A stretch of 64,000 nt of DNA from JBBQXK01 sp052387255 (GTDB taxonomy: Bacteria; Pseudomonadota; Alphaproteobacteria; Rhodobacterales; Rhodobacteraceae). The DNA is taken from contig JBQTJI010000015.1 of the NCBI GenBank assembly GCA_052387255.1, positions 1 through 64,000 on the forward strand, in the 5' to 3' direction. The translations under genes and the position numbers were made by a program. Below are positions 1 to 8,182 of the stretch, piece after piece (position 1 is the stretch's first letter; each line of letters begins with the position of its first letter). The notes under the pieces were generated by a model. The model was given only the letters and a program-made list of their open reading frames with translations. It had not been told where the DNA came from and did not search any database.

Positions 1-151
1 GGTGTGGCGGTGGGGGGGGGCCGGTTGGGGGGGGGCGGCCGCGGGGCGGGCCTCTTGGGGTGGGGCTTTTTCTCGCGGCCCCCCCGGCCGGCCCCGGGGA
101 CGACCGGGTAGCGGGGGGGGCGCGTCGTTCGGTTTGAAGCCAGCATCATCC
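1..151. other. G/C homopolymer-rich sequence at the window start
   Basis: This stretch holds runs of nine G at 12-20 and 27-35, eight G at 113-120 and a long C run near 79-85, quite unlike the balanced high-GC coding DNA that follows. No convincing gene is visible. It lies downstream of livF, where permease genes would be expected. The pattern suggests a low-quality contig end rather than real chromosomal sequence, but that is an inference. Confidence 0.5.
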
Positions 152-862
152 TCACCCCCCCAGAAAACTGCGGCGAACCTCGGGGTCGGCCAGCAGCGCC
201 GCCCCCGTGTCGGTGAACCGGTTGGCCCCCTGCACCAGCACATAACCCCGGTCGGCGATGGCCAGGGCCTGGCGGGCGTTCTGTTCGACCATAAGGATCG
301 AGATGCCGGTGCGGGCGACCTCGATGATGCGGTCGAACAACTCGTCCATCACGATGGGGCTGACGCCGGCGGTCGGTTCGTCCAGCATCAGCACCTTGGG
401 CTGTGTCATCAGCGCGCGGCCCACCGCCACCTGCTGCCGCTGCCCGCCCGACAACTCGCCCGCCGCCTGATGGCGCTTGGTCTTGAGGATGGGGAACAGG
501 TGATAGATCTGCTCCATCGTCGCCCTGATGTTGTCGCGGCGCAGGAAGGCACCCATTTCCAGGTTCTCCTCGACGCTCATCGAGGTGAAGATGTTCTGCG
601 TCTGCGGGACAAAGGCCATGCCCAGGGCCACGCGGTCCTGCGGCGACAGGCCGGTGATGTCCTGCCCCATCAGCCGCACATGGCCGCTGCGGACCTTCAG
701 CATCCCGAACACGGCCTTCATCGCGGTGGATTTGCCGGCCCCGTTCGGCCCGACGATGACGGCAATCTGGCCGGGGTCCACCGCAATGGTGCAGCCATGC
801 AGGATGTCGGCCCCGCCATAACCGCCGGTCATCGCGTCGCCGATGAGGAAGGGTTCAGCCAT
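152..862 (-). CDS. livF: Branched-chain amino acid ABC transporter, ATP-binding protein LivF
   Basis: Cytoplasmic ATPase of a high-affinity branched-chain amino acid (or related HAAT-family) importer. The 236-residue protein has a Walker A loop GPNGAGKST at residues 38-46, an ABC signature LSGGQ at 137-141 and Walker B LMLDEP at about 158-163, followed by the short C-terminus typical of LivF. Its start overlaps the 3' end of livG by 8 bases, so the two are translationally coupled and probably form the asymmetric ATPase pair. The order binding protein, livG, livF on the minus strand implies that the permease genes livH and livM lie beyond the left edge. The real substrate could be an amide, urea or another amino acid; family membership does not fix it. 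Confidence 0.9.
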   Translation of the reverse strand: MAEPFLIGDAMTGGYGGADILHGCTIAVDPGQIAVIVGPNGAGKSTAMKAVFGMLKVRSGHVRLMGQDITGLSPQDRVALGMAFVPQTQNIFTSMSVEENLEMGAFLRRDNIRATMEQIYHLFPILKTKRHQAAGELSGGQRQQVAVGRALMTQPKVLMLDEPTAGVSPIVMDELFDRIIEVARTGISILMVEQNARQALAIADRGYVLVQGANRFTDTGAALLADPEVRRSFLGG

Positions 863-1664
863 GCGCGGCCTCTTCCTTTACCTTGTTCTTCAGGCCCGTC
901 CCCAGGTACGCCTCGATTACCCGCTCGTCGTTCTTCACCTCATCGGGCGTGCCCTGCGCCAGCACGCGGCCCTCGGCCATCACGATGACCGGGTTGCACA
1001 GGCGGGCGATGAAATCCATGTCGTGCTCGATCACGCAGAAGGTATAGCCGCGCTCGCGGTTCAGGCGCGCGATGGCGTCGCCGATGGTGTTCAGAAGGGT
1101 GCGGTTCACGCCCGCGCCGACCTCGTCCAGAAACACGATCCTCGCATCCACCATCATGGTGCGGCCAAGCTCCAGCAGCTTCTTCTGTCCGCCCGAGATC
1201 TGGCTGGCTTTCTGGTCGGCCAGATGGCTGATGGTCAGGAATTCGAGCACAGAGTCGGCCTTGTCGCGGATGCGGCGTTCTTCCTTCGACACCGACCCCC
1301 GGCGGAACCACGCGTTCCACAGCGTCTCGCCCGCCTGCCGCGCGGGCACCATCATCAGGTTCTCGCGCACCGTCATGCTGCCGAACTCATGCGCGATCTG
1401 GAAGGTGCGCAAGAGGCCCTTGTGGAACAGGTCGTGCGGGGGCAGGCCGGTGATGTCCTCGCCCGCCATTGTGACGCGGCCCGAGGTTGGTTTAAGACGC
1501 CCCGCGATGACATTGAAAAGAGTCGTCTTTCCGGCACCGTTCGGCCCGATCAGCCCGGTGATCGACCCCTCGGCAATGGTCAGCGACGCACCGTCGACGG
1601 CGTGGAAACCGCCGAAATGCCTGTGCAGATCCTCGACAACGATCATGTCGACGGCAATCCCCAT
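855..1664 (-). CDS. livG: Branched-chain amino acid ABC transporter, ATP-binding protein LivG
   Basis: Second ATPase of the HAAT importer. It carries Walker A GPNGAGKTT near residue 40, the signature ISGGQKK, Walker B IVFLDE and the switch histidine in CVIEHDMDF; the C-terminal extension after the switch region is characteristic of LivG rather than LivF. The start is uncertain: ATG at 1664 is annotated, with a TTG at 1676 and an ATG at 1646 (giving MIVVEDL) as alternatives, because no strong ribosome binding site singles one out. It overlaps livF by 8 bases and lies 111 bases downstream of the binding-protein gene, across two RNA hairpins. Walker B reads DEVGAG where DEPxAG is usual, a minor change also seen in some LivG proteins. 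Confidence 0.88.
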   Translation of the reverse strand: MGIAVDMIVVEDLHRHFGGFHAVDGASLTIAEGSITGLIGPNGAGKTTLFNVIAGRLKPTSGRVTMAGEDITGLPPHDLFHKGLLRTFQIAHEFGSMTVRENLMMVPARQAGETLWNAWFRRGSVSKEERRIRDKADSVLEFLTISHLADQKASQISGGQKKLLELGRTMMVDARIVFLDEVGAGVNRTLLNTIGDAIARLNRERGYTFCVIEHDMDFIARLCNPVIVMAEGRVLAQGTPDEVKNDERVIEAYLGTGLKNKVKEEAAHG

Positions 1665-1689
1665 CCCTGTCGCCAAGACCTATCCCCCG

Positions 1690-1756
1690 TGTCCGTTCGC
1701 GGACATCCGGGCCGTGGCATGTTCTTGTGACGGCGGCCCGGAGTTCCCCCCGGGCC
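1690..1756 (-). promoter_or_regulatory. Pair of stem-loops between the binding-protein gene and livG
   Basis: Two hairpins occupy the gap. The first in transcription order pairs 1750-1756 with 1735-1741 (7 bp, loop of 8). The second is a perfect 6-bp stem, 1690-1695 with 1700-1705, closed by a TTCG tetraloop. Neither has a T-run, so they look more like mRNA-stabilising or partial read-through elements that keep the binding protein in excess over the ATPases. The regulatory role is inferred. Confidence 0.45.
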
Positions 1757-1775
1757 ACCGCAAGTCATTCAGCGA

Positions 1776-2960
1776 TCAGCGGAAGCCGACCGTCTCGTTC
1801 TTGCCGCCCTTGACCTCGAACTGGCGGTAGCGCCCGGCGCTTTCGCCCGGCCCGATCAGTTCGACCGCCGTGGCCCCTTCATAGTCGACGTCGGTGCCGG
1901 CCGCGATCAGGTCCAGCGCCTTGGCCAGTTCGCCGGGATAGATTTTCTCGCCCGGCGCGTTGGCCACTTCCAGAACCTTGTCCTTGTAGACCGCCGGATC
2001 CGACGACTTGGCCGCCTGCATCGCCAGGGCGAACAGCGCCGCCGCGTCATAGGATTCGGGCGTGTAGGCGTTGTCGCCCTTGAACCCCGCCGCCGTCCCC
2101 ATCTCGATCAGCGTCGCCTGGCCGGTCGAATCCGACCCTGCGATCTGGCCGTAGCTGCCGTTCAGGCCGTCGCCGATGGCGGTGGGCAGGCTTTCGCCGT
2201 ACATGCCGCCGGGCAGGCCGAAGGTCGAGAAGGCACCGCTGTCGAGCGAGGCCTGGATGATGCCCTTGCCGCCCTGGTCGAGATAGCCCGCGACGACCAG
2301 GAGGTCACCGCCGGCCGAGGCGAGGGCCGCCACTTCCGCCGCATAGTCGGCCTTGCCGTCCTCATGCGCCGCGTTGATCGTGACGGTGCCGCCAAGGGCG
2401 GTGAAGGACGTGGCGATAGCCTCGGCCAGACCCTTGCCGTAGTCGTTGTTGGTGTAGGTCAGGGCGATCGACTTGACGCCCTTTTCCATCAGGATGTCGG
2501 CCATCACCTGGCCTTCGCGCGCGTCCGACGGGGCGGTGCGGAAGAACAGGCCGTCATCCTCGGCGGTCGAAAGTGCCGGCGAAGTGGCCGAGGGCGAGAT
2601 CATCACGATGCCGTTCGGGCGCGCGACGTTCTGCAGCACGGCCCCGGTCACGCCCGAGCAGTCGCCGCCGACGATGCCCTTGACCTTGTCGCTGGTCACC
2701 AGCCGTTCGGCGGCCGCCGAACCGGCGGCGGCATCGCCGCAAGTCGAGTCTGCGCGCACCGCGACCAGCGTCGACCCATCCAGCAACTTGCCGGAATCAT
2801 TCACTTCCTTCATGGCCAGTTCGGCCGCCGCCGCCATGTCGGGCGTCAGCGATTCGATGGGGCCGGTAAAGCCGATCAGGATGCCGAGCTTGATTTCCTC
2901 GGCCATGGCCCCCCCGGCGAACAGCGCAGTGGCGGCGGTGGCAAGCAGCAGTTTTTTCAT
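1776..2960 (-). CDS. Branched-chain amino acid-type ABC transporter substrate-binding protein
   Basis: Periplasmic type I binding protein of the LivJ/LivK family (Peripla_BP_6), 394 residues. The N-terminus MKKLLLATAATALFAGGAMA is a clear Sec signal peptide cleaved after AMA. The mature protein opens with EIKLGILIGFTGPIE, the usual first strand and ligand loop of the family. A good ribosome binding site, GGGAG, sits about 7 bases before the ATG. It is the first gene of the leftward operon with livG and livF and is divergent from the sugar dehydrogenase gene. The ligand is not identifiable by eye; amino acids, amides or aromatic compounds are all possible for this family. Confidence 0.88.
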   Translation of the reverse strand: MKKLLLATAATALFAGGAMAEEIKLGILIGFTGPIESLTPDMAAAAELAMKEVNDSGKLLDGSTLVAVRADSTCGDAAAGSAAAERLVTSDKVKGIVGGDCSGVTGAVLQNVARPNGIVMISPSATSPALSTAEDDGLFFRTAPSDAREGQVMADILMEKGVKSIALTYTNNDYGKGLAEAIATSFTALGGTVTINAAHEDGKADYAAEVAALASAGGDLLVVAGYLDQGGKGIIQASLDSGAFSTFGLPGGMYGESLPTAIGDGLNGSYGQIAGSDSTGQATLIEMGTAAGFKGDNAYTPESYDAAALFALAMQAAKSSDPAVYKDKVLEVANAPGEKIYPGELAKALDLIAAGTDVDYEGATAVELIGPGESAGRYRQFEVKGGKNETVGFR

Positions 2961-3168
2961 TGGTCACTCCCATGTTGGACCGAAATCCTGCGAGGGACGC
3001 TAATGCGCGCCGCCGCAAAAGAAAAGCACTGTCCTTGGGGCAGGGACGGGCCAATCGGTTTCCGCCACGACGGACAATTGACGCAAGCGTGACGGCATCT
3101 GCGGTTGCCGCACCGACCCTTGCGCCCCATCCTTGGACAACGCCCCCGGTCGGAAAGGATCCCTTGCC

Positions 3169-4251
3169 ATGCCCGTCACCCGCCGCGCTGCCCTGGCTTT
3201 GGGGCTGGCCTCGCTGGCAGCCCCCGCCCTTGTCCGCGCCGCGCAAGGCCTGTCGATCACGCCCGTGATCCGGGGGCTGGACGAACCCTGGGGGCTGGCC
3301 TTCCTGCCCGACGGACGGGTGGCTGTCACCGAACGGGCGGGGCGGCTCAGGGTCTTTGCCGATGGCGGGCCGTTCGAAGTGGGCGGCCTGCCCGAGGTCT
3401 ATGCCGAAGGGCAGGGCGGGCTGCTGGACGTGATGGTGCCGCGCGACTTCGCGCAGTCGGGGCGGTTGTGGCTGAGCTACAGCCATCCGGCGACGGGCGG
3501 GGCGTCGACCGGGCTGGGGTTCGGGGTGCTGGACGGCGACCGGCTGCGCGACTTCACCCGCGTGCATGACGGGCCGCCGGTGCCGGGCGGTCGGCACTTC
3601 GGGTCGCGGATCGTCGAGGGGCCCGACGGCACGATCTTTCTGACCACGGGCGACCGGGGCAATGGCGCGCTTGCACAGGACATCGGGCGTCCCGAAGGCA
3701 AGGTGCTGGCCTTCCAGCCGAACGGCCGACCGCGCACCGCACCCGACTTCGAGGGGGTCGAGGTTCTGCAGCCGGGTCTGTGGTCCTATGGCCACCGCAA
3801 CATCCAGGGGGCCGCGCTGGACGCGGACGGCCAGCTCTGGACGGTCGAGCATGGTGCCAGGGGCGGCGACGAGCTGAACCGCGTCGTGGCTGGGCGCAAC
3901 CATGGCTGGCCGGTCATCACCTACGGCGTGAACTACGACGGTCGCAAGATCGGCGAGGGCACCGCGCGCGACGGGATGGAACAGCCGGTCCACTACTGGG
4001 ACCCGTCCATCGCGCCGTCGGGGCTGGTCATCGCCAAGGGCGCGGTGTTCCGCGACTGGCGGGGCCACGTCCTGACCGGCAGCCTGAACAGCGACCTGAT
4101 CGCGCGCCTCGACCCCGCCGCCGGTTACGCCGAGACCCGCATCGAAACGGCGGAAACCGCCCGCGTCCGCGACATCCGCGAGGCACCGGACGGGTCGCTG
4201 TGGTTCCTGTCGGTGGGCAACGGGGCCGCGTTCCGGATGACCCCGGCGTAA
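3169..4251 (+). CDS. PQQ-dependent sugar dehydrogenase (YliI/Asd-type beta-propeller)
   Basis: Soluble periplasmic aldose dehydrogenase of the glucose/sorbosone dehydrogenase family (GSDH fold, six-bladed propeller binding PQQ). The chosen ATG at 3169 has GGAAAGGA upstream and yields a twin-arginine-like leader, TRRAALALGLASLAAPALVRA, suggesting Tat or Sec export. Family motifs include LDEPWGLAFLPDG near the start, GPDGTIFLTTGDRG, YGHRNIQG and WTVEHGARGGDELN, the last two being hallmarks of the PQQ pocket. An in-frame start 36 bases upstream would add 12 residues before the leader and is less likely. No cytochrome or PQQ biosynthesis gene is adjacent, so electron acceptor and cofactor source lie elsewhere. 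Confidence 0.88.
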   Translation: MPVTRRAALALGLASLAAPALVRAAQGLSITPVIRGLDEPWGLAFLPDGRVAVTERAGRLRVFADGGPFEVGGLPEVYAEGQGGLLDVMVPRDFAQSGRLWLSYSHPATGGASTGLGFGVLDGDRLRDFTRVHDGPPVPGGRHFGSRIVEGPDGTIFLTTGDRGNGALAQDIGRPEGKVLAFQPNGRPRTAPDFEGVEVLQPGLWSYGHRNIQGAALDADGQLWTVEHGARGGDELNRVVAGRNHGWPVITYGVNYDGRKIGEGTARDGMEQPVHYWDPSIAPSGLVIAKGAVFRDWRGHVLTGSLNSDLIARLDPAAGYAETRIETAETARVRDIREAPDGSLWFLSVGNGAAFRMTPA

Positions 4252-4392
4252 GCCGTCGCCCCAGCCATTGCCGATGCCGTGCGCGGCTCGTGCACCGCAG
4301 CAACAATCGCTTGGATTGCGCATCCTCTCATGCGACACTTGCCGGTATTCGGACGGCAAGAGTTTCACCGGCGCAATCGAAGGAATGGATAG

Positions 4393-4779
4393 ATGGGCAA
4401 GCCCAAGGCAGACGAGATCGTGAAGCAGGTCGAAAGCAACCTGGACTCCTGGTACAAGAAGAACGCCAGCCGCATCAAGCTGATGGACGACCTCACGCTT
4501 GACTGCGCGGCCTGCAAGACGAAAGAGGCCAAGGATCTGATCGAGAAGGAGATCGACCTTTCGATCAAGAACCTGAAGATCGACCTCGGCAAGCTCAACA
4601 AGCAGAACGGCGACCTGTTCAAGGATGTCGAGAAGTCCGAGAAACAGGACATCGGCAAGAAAGCCAAGGAAGCCGTGGACAAGATGCTGACCGTCTACAA
4701 GAAGGGCAGCAAGACGGTGCAGTTGAACGGCGACATGAAGGACGGCGTGCCGACCGTCGGGGTCTCGGGGAGCTTCTGA
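4393..4779 (+). CDS. Lys-rich hypothetical protein
   Basis: I do not recognise this 128-residue protein. It is strikingly rich in Lys and Asp/Glu, has no signal peptide or membrane segment, and carries a Cys pair in DCAACKTKEAKD near residue 37-40. Much of residues 40-105 looks like amphipathic helix or coiled coil. The coding sequence is about 56% G+C over three hand-counted lines (4441-4620), below neighbouring genes, largely because of the AAG/GAC/GAG-heavy composition. It stands alone, convergent with the AraC-type regulator 10 bases downstream, and has an AAGGAAT ribosome binding site just before the ATG. A small cytosolic or nucleoid-associated role is possible but unsupported. Confidence 0.7.
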   Translation: MGKPKADEIVKQVESNLDSWYKKNASRIKLMDDLTLDCAACKTKEAKDLIEKEIDLSIKNLKIDLGKLNKQNGDLFKDVEKSEKQDIGKKAKEAVDKMLTVYKKGSKTVQLNGDMKDGVPTVGVSGSF

Positions 4780-4789
4780 CCCCCGCGTC

Positions 4790-5806
4790 TCAGATCGACA
4801 GGCGCGGCGCGCTTGGAGCGCTCTGCGTGCCGCGCTCGCGGTACGGCGTGGTCGAGTAGTGCGCGCGGTAGCATTTCGAGAAATGCGAGGGGCTGGCAAA
4901 GCCGCAGGCCAAGGCCACGTTGATCACGCTCATGTCGGTCTGCATCAGCAGATTGCGCGCCTTCTGCAGGCGCAGTTCCATGTAGTATTTCTTGGGGCTG
5001 CGGTTCAGATAGCGGCGGAACAGGCGTTCCAGCTGGCGCGTGGACATGCCGACATCCTCGGCCAGGTCGGCGGGGCTGATCGGTTCCTCGATGGCCAGTT
5101 CCATCATCTGGATGACCTGGGACAATTTCGGATGCCGCACGCCGATCCGCGTCGGGATCGACAGGCGTTGCGTGTCCTGGTCGGTGCGGATGGTGGAGTA
5201 GATCAAGAGGTCGGCCACGGTGTTGGCCAGGTCGTTGCCGTGGTCCTGCGCGATCAGCTTCAGCACCAGGTCGATGGACGACGTGCCCCCGGCGGTGGTC
5301 ATGCGGTTGCCGTCCACCACGAAGACCGACTTCTGCAACTTGACCTGTTCGAACTCTTCCAGAAATCCGTCCTGGTTTTCCCAGTGGATCGTGGCCTTCT
5401 TGCCGTCCAGAAGCCCCGCCTTGGCCAGCGCATAGGCCCCCGTGCACATGCCGCCGATCAGGTTGCCGCGCCGCGCCTCGCGCCGCAGCCAGTTCAGCAC
5501 GGGCCGCGTCGTGGTCTTCTGGATGTCGAGGCCGCCGCAGACCATGATCGTGTCCTCGCGGTCGACCTCATCGAGGCCCATGTCCAGCCGGAACACCGCG
5601 CCGTTCGAACAGACCGCCTCGGCCCCGTTCTCGCCCGCCAGTCGCCAGTCGTACAGCATCCGGCCCGCGACATAGTTGGCCAGCCGCAAGGGTTCGATGG
5701 CGCAGGAAAAGGACAGCATGGTAAAGCGGTCCAGCAGCACGAAGACAAAGCGCCGGGGTGCCTCGGGTTTCGAGGTGTTGCGGGCTTTCGGGGCGGGGAC
5801 GGACAT
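4790..5806 (-). CDS. GlxA family AraC-type transcriptional regulator
   Basis: A 338-residue regulator with an N-terminal DJ-1/PfpI (GATase1-like) domain at about residues 20-195 and a C-terminal AraC helix-turn-helix pair at about 220-320. The nucleophile-elbow region reads GGMCTGAYALAKAGLL, and the AraC signature is visible in the stretch ending in ACGFASPSHFSKCYR. Members of this family (GbdR, CdhR, ArgR in Pseudomonas) commonly control catabolism of glycine betaine, carnitine or arginine. No catabolic operon sits next to it here: the neighbours are a Lys-rich orphan and an acetyltransferase. A link to the betaine-like cluster 43 kb away would be speculation. Confidence 0.9.
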   Translation of the reverse strand: MSVPAPKARNTSKPEAPRRFVFVLLDRFTMLSFSCAIEPLRLANYVAGRMLYDWRLAGENGAEAVCSNGAVFRLDMGLDEVDREDTIMVCGGLDIQKTTTRPVLNWLRREARRGNLIGGMCTGAYALAKAGLLDGKKATIHWENQDGFLEEFEQVKLQKSVFVVDGNRMTTAGGTSSIDLVLKLIAQDHGNDLANTVADLLIYSTIRTDQDTQRLSIPTRIGVRHPKLSQVIQMMELAIEEPISPADLAEDVGMSTRQLERLFRRYLNRSPKKYYMELRLQKARNLLMQTDMSVINVALACGFASPSHFSKCYRAHYSTTPYRERGTQSAPSAPRLSI

Positions 5807-5965
5807 CCTGCGACCTGTTCATGTCGGATATGGCGCATCAAGACAGGAAAACGCGGGGGTCCGCAAGGGCCGACCCGCCGCTGTCCGCAGGGTGGTGGGG
5901 CGATGCCGGGTCGCGGCAGCAGACGTGAGGCGGGGCGTGGCGGCCACCCCGCGCCGTTGCGGCGG

Positions 5966-6616
5966 CTATGCGTCGTAGGTGCCGCTGCGGGCCTTGTCGA
6001 TGAACACCTGGATGTCGGTCGACATCAGGTCGTGGGTCGCGCGGGCCACCTTTTCGTCGGGCCAGTCCCACCAGCGGATGTCCAGCAGCGCGGCAACCGT
6101 CGCCTCGTCGAACCGGTAGCGCACGAACCGTGCCGGGTTGCCGACGTGGATGGCGTAGGGGGCCACGTCCTTGGCGACGATCGCCGACCCGCCGATGATG
6201 GCCCCGTCGCCGATCGTCACGCCCTGCACGATGGTCACGTCGGCCCCGAACCACACGTCGTTGCCGATGTTGACCGGGCCGCGCTGAAAGGGATGCCCGG
6301 TGATGTCCTTGGCGTCGGGCCAGGTGTCGATCCGGTTGAAGGGGTAGGTTGTGACAAAGTCCGTGCGGTGCTGTCCGCCCAGGAACACCGTCAGACCTGC
6401 CGCAATCGAACAGTAGCGCCCGATGGTCAGTCCCCGCCCCGTGCCGCGAATCTTGACCCGGCCATAGCTGTGCTCGCCCACCGCGATGTCCGGGCGTCTG
6501 GGGTACTTTTCAGCAATGAAGTCCTTGGTCCATACCAGCACTTGGGGCGTCCATTCCATCGGGGTGTCGTCAGGCGGCGGCGGCAACGGCTGCATAGACG
6601 AGGTCCGCTTCGGCAT
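5966..6616 (-). CDS. CatB-related O-acetyltransferase (left-handed beta-helix)
   Basis: A 216-residue xenobiotic-acetyltransferase-type hexapeptide protein. The middle of the chain contains the imperfect hexapeptide ladder (IGRYCSIAAGLTVFLGGQHRTD, then IGNDVWFGADVTIVQGVTIGDGAIIGG), including the His of GGQHRTDFVTTYPF that acts as general base in the XAT class, and ends with the usual VGNPARFVRYRF turn. The acceptor may be an antibiotic, a sugar or an envelope glycan; nothing here decides. The start is uncertain (6616 or an ATG at 6595) because no clear ribosome binding site precedes either. It is divergent from the DAHP synthase gene. Confidence 0.82.
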   Translation of the reverse strand: MPKRTSSMQPLPPPPDDTPMEWTPQVLVWTKDFIAEKYPRRPDIAVGEHSYGRVKIRGTGRGLTIGRYCSIAAGLTVFLGGQHRTDFVTTYPFNRIDTWPDAKDITGHPFQRGPVNIGNDVWFGADVTIVQGVTIGDGAIIGGSAIVAKDVAPYAIHVGNPARFVRYRFDEATVAALLDIRWWDWPDEKVARATHDLMSTDIQVFIDKARSGTYDA

Positions 6617-6663
6617 TCAAGGGCGAACGCGCCGCACAGCAGCGCGAGCAAAGGCGACCGCGT

Positions 6664-6692
6664 TTGCACCCCTGGCAAAACTGTCCTATAGC
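6664..6692 (+). promoter_or_regulatory. Sigma70-type promoter for the DAHP synthase gene
   Basis: TTGCAC at 6664-6669 and TATAGC at 6687-6692 are separated by exactly 17 bases. The transcript would begin near 6699 and reach the ATG at 6722. The same TTGC-17-TAT layout occurs before PBP1A and prfB in this window. Confidence 0.6.
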
Positions 6693-6721
6693 GCGCCGTG
6701 TCGATGACGGAGGGCAGGGCC

Positions 6722-8092
6722 ATGACCAAGGGATGGACGAAATCGGACTGGAGGGCCAAGGCCCGCATCCAGATGCCGGACTATCCTGACCAGACCGCGC
6801 TGAAGGCGGCCGAGGCGCAACTGGCCAAGTACCCGCCCCTGGTCTTTGCCGGCGAGGCGCGGCGGCTGAAAAAGCATCTGGCGCTGGCGGCAGAGGGCAA
6901 GGCCTTCCTGCTGCAGGGCGGCGACTGCGCCGAAAGCTTTGCCGAATTCAGCGCCGACAACATCCGCGACACGTTCCGCGTCATGCTGCAGATGGCGGTC
7001 GTGCTGACCTATGCCGCCAAGGTGCCGGTGATCAAGGTCGGCCGCATGGCGGGCCAGTTCGCGAAACCGCGTTCCGCACCGACCGAAATGATCGGCGGCG
7101 TCGAATACCCGTCCTACCGCGGCGACATCATCAACGGGTTCGAGGCGACGCCCGAGGCCCGCACCCCCGATCCGGCGCGGATGCTGCAGGCCTATACCCA
7201 GGCGGCGGCCAGCTTGAACCTGCTGCGCGCCTTCTCGACCGGCGGTTTCGCGGACATCCACCGCGTCCACGCCTGGACCCTGGGCTTTGCCGAACACGAC
7301 AAGGCCGACCGCTACCGCGAGGTGTCGAACCGCATCTCGGACGCGCTCGACTTCATGACGGCGGCGGGCGTCAACGGCGAGACGGCGCATTCGCTGTCGA
7401 CGGTCGAGTTCTACACCAGCCACGAGGCGCTGCTTCTGGAATACGAAGAGGCGCTGTGCCGCATCGACAGCATCACCGGGCAGCCGGTGGCGGGGTCGGG
7501 CCACATGATCTGGATCGGCGACCGCACGCGGCAGCCGGACGGCGCGCATGTCGAGTTCGCGCGCGGCGTGCTGAACCCCATCGGCCTGAAATGCGGACCC
7601 ACGACCACCGCCGAGGACCTCAAGGTGCTGATGGCCAAGCTGAACCCCGAGAACGAGGCGGGCCGCCTGACGCTGATCGCCCGCTTCGGCGCGGGCAAGG
7701 TGGCCGAGAACCTGCCCCGCCTGATCCGCGCGGTGCGCGAAGAGGGGGCGAACGTCGTCTGGTCCTGCGACCCGATGCACGGCAACACGATCAAGGCCGC
7801 GTCGGGCTACAAGACGCGGCCCTTCAACGCGGTGCTGTCGGAGGTGCGCGAGTTCTTTGCCGTGCACAAGGCCGAGGGCACGGTGCCGGGGGGCGTGCAT
7901 TTCGAGATGACGGGCAAGGACGTGACCGAATGCACGGGCGGCCTGCGCGCGGTCACGGACGAAGACCTGTCCGACCGCTATCACACCGCCTGCGACCCGC
8001 GCCTGAACGCCAGCCAGTCGCTGGAACTGGCGTTCCTGGTGGCCGAAGAGCTGTCGTCGCTGCGCCAGGACACGCGGCGGATGGCGTTGTGA
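6722..8092 (+). CDS. Class II 3-deoxy-7-phosphoheptulonate (DAHP) synthase
   Basis: First enzyme of the shikimate pathway: condenses phosphoenolpyruvate and erythrose 4-phosphate to DAHP in the cytoplasm. The 456-residue protein is of the plant/actinobacterial type II family, with LLQGGDCAESFAEF near residue 75, KVGRMAGQFAKPRS, and CDPMHGNTIKA carrying metal and substrate ligands. The ATG at 6722 is preferred over the in-frame 6698 start because GGAGGGCAGGG lies directly before it and MTKGWTKSDWR is the usual family N-terminus. A well-spaced promoter lies upstream. It is the only aromatic-biosynthesis gene in the window and so is probably monocistronic. Confidence 0.95.
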   Translation: MTKGWTKSDWRAKARIQMPDYPDQTALKAAEAQLAKYPPLVFAGEARRLKKHLALAAEGKAFLLQGGDCAESFAEFSADNIRDTFRVMLQMAVVLTYAAKVPVIKVGRMAGQFAKPRSAPTEMIGGVEYPSYRGDIINGFEATPEARTPDPARMLQAYTQAAASLNLLRAFSTGGFADIHRVHAWTLGFAEHDKADRYREVSNRISDALDFMTAAGVNGETAHSLSTVEFYTSHEALLLEYEEALCRIDSITGQPVAGSGHMIWIGDRTRQPDGAHVEFARGVLNPIGLKCGPTTTAEDLKVLMAKLNPENEAGRLTLIARFGAGKVAENLPRLIRAVREEGANVVWSCDPMHGNTIKAASGYKTRPFNAVLSEVREFFAVHKAEGTVPGGVHFEMTGKDVTECTGGLRAVTDEDLSDRYHTACDPRLNASQSLELAFLVAEELSSLRQDTRRMAL

Positions 8093-8109
8093 CGGGTGGG
8101 CTCATCGGT

Positions 8110-8171
8110 CCCTGACGGTCCCTCTTCGCTTTGGCTGCGCGACATGGCCCGGGAGAGAAGGCCCGTCAGGG
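8110..8171. repeat. Inverted repeat in the convergent gap after the DAHP synthase gene
   Basis: CCCTGACGG at 8110-8118 is matched perfectly by CCGTCAGGG at 8163-8171, with partial pairing beyond. The 44-base loop is long and there is no T-run, so a bidirectional terminator is possible but weakly supported. Confidence 0.35.
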
Positions 8172-8182
8172 CCGACGAGCGG

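Noticed and set aside
4790..5806. GlxA/AraC regulator as the controller of the betaine-like cluster
   Set aside because: Family relatives do regulate betaine use, but it is 43 kb away and the cluster has its own divergent TetR gene with clear operators.
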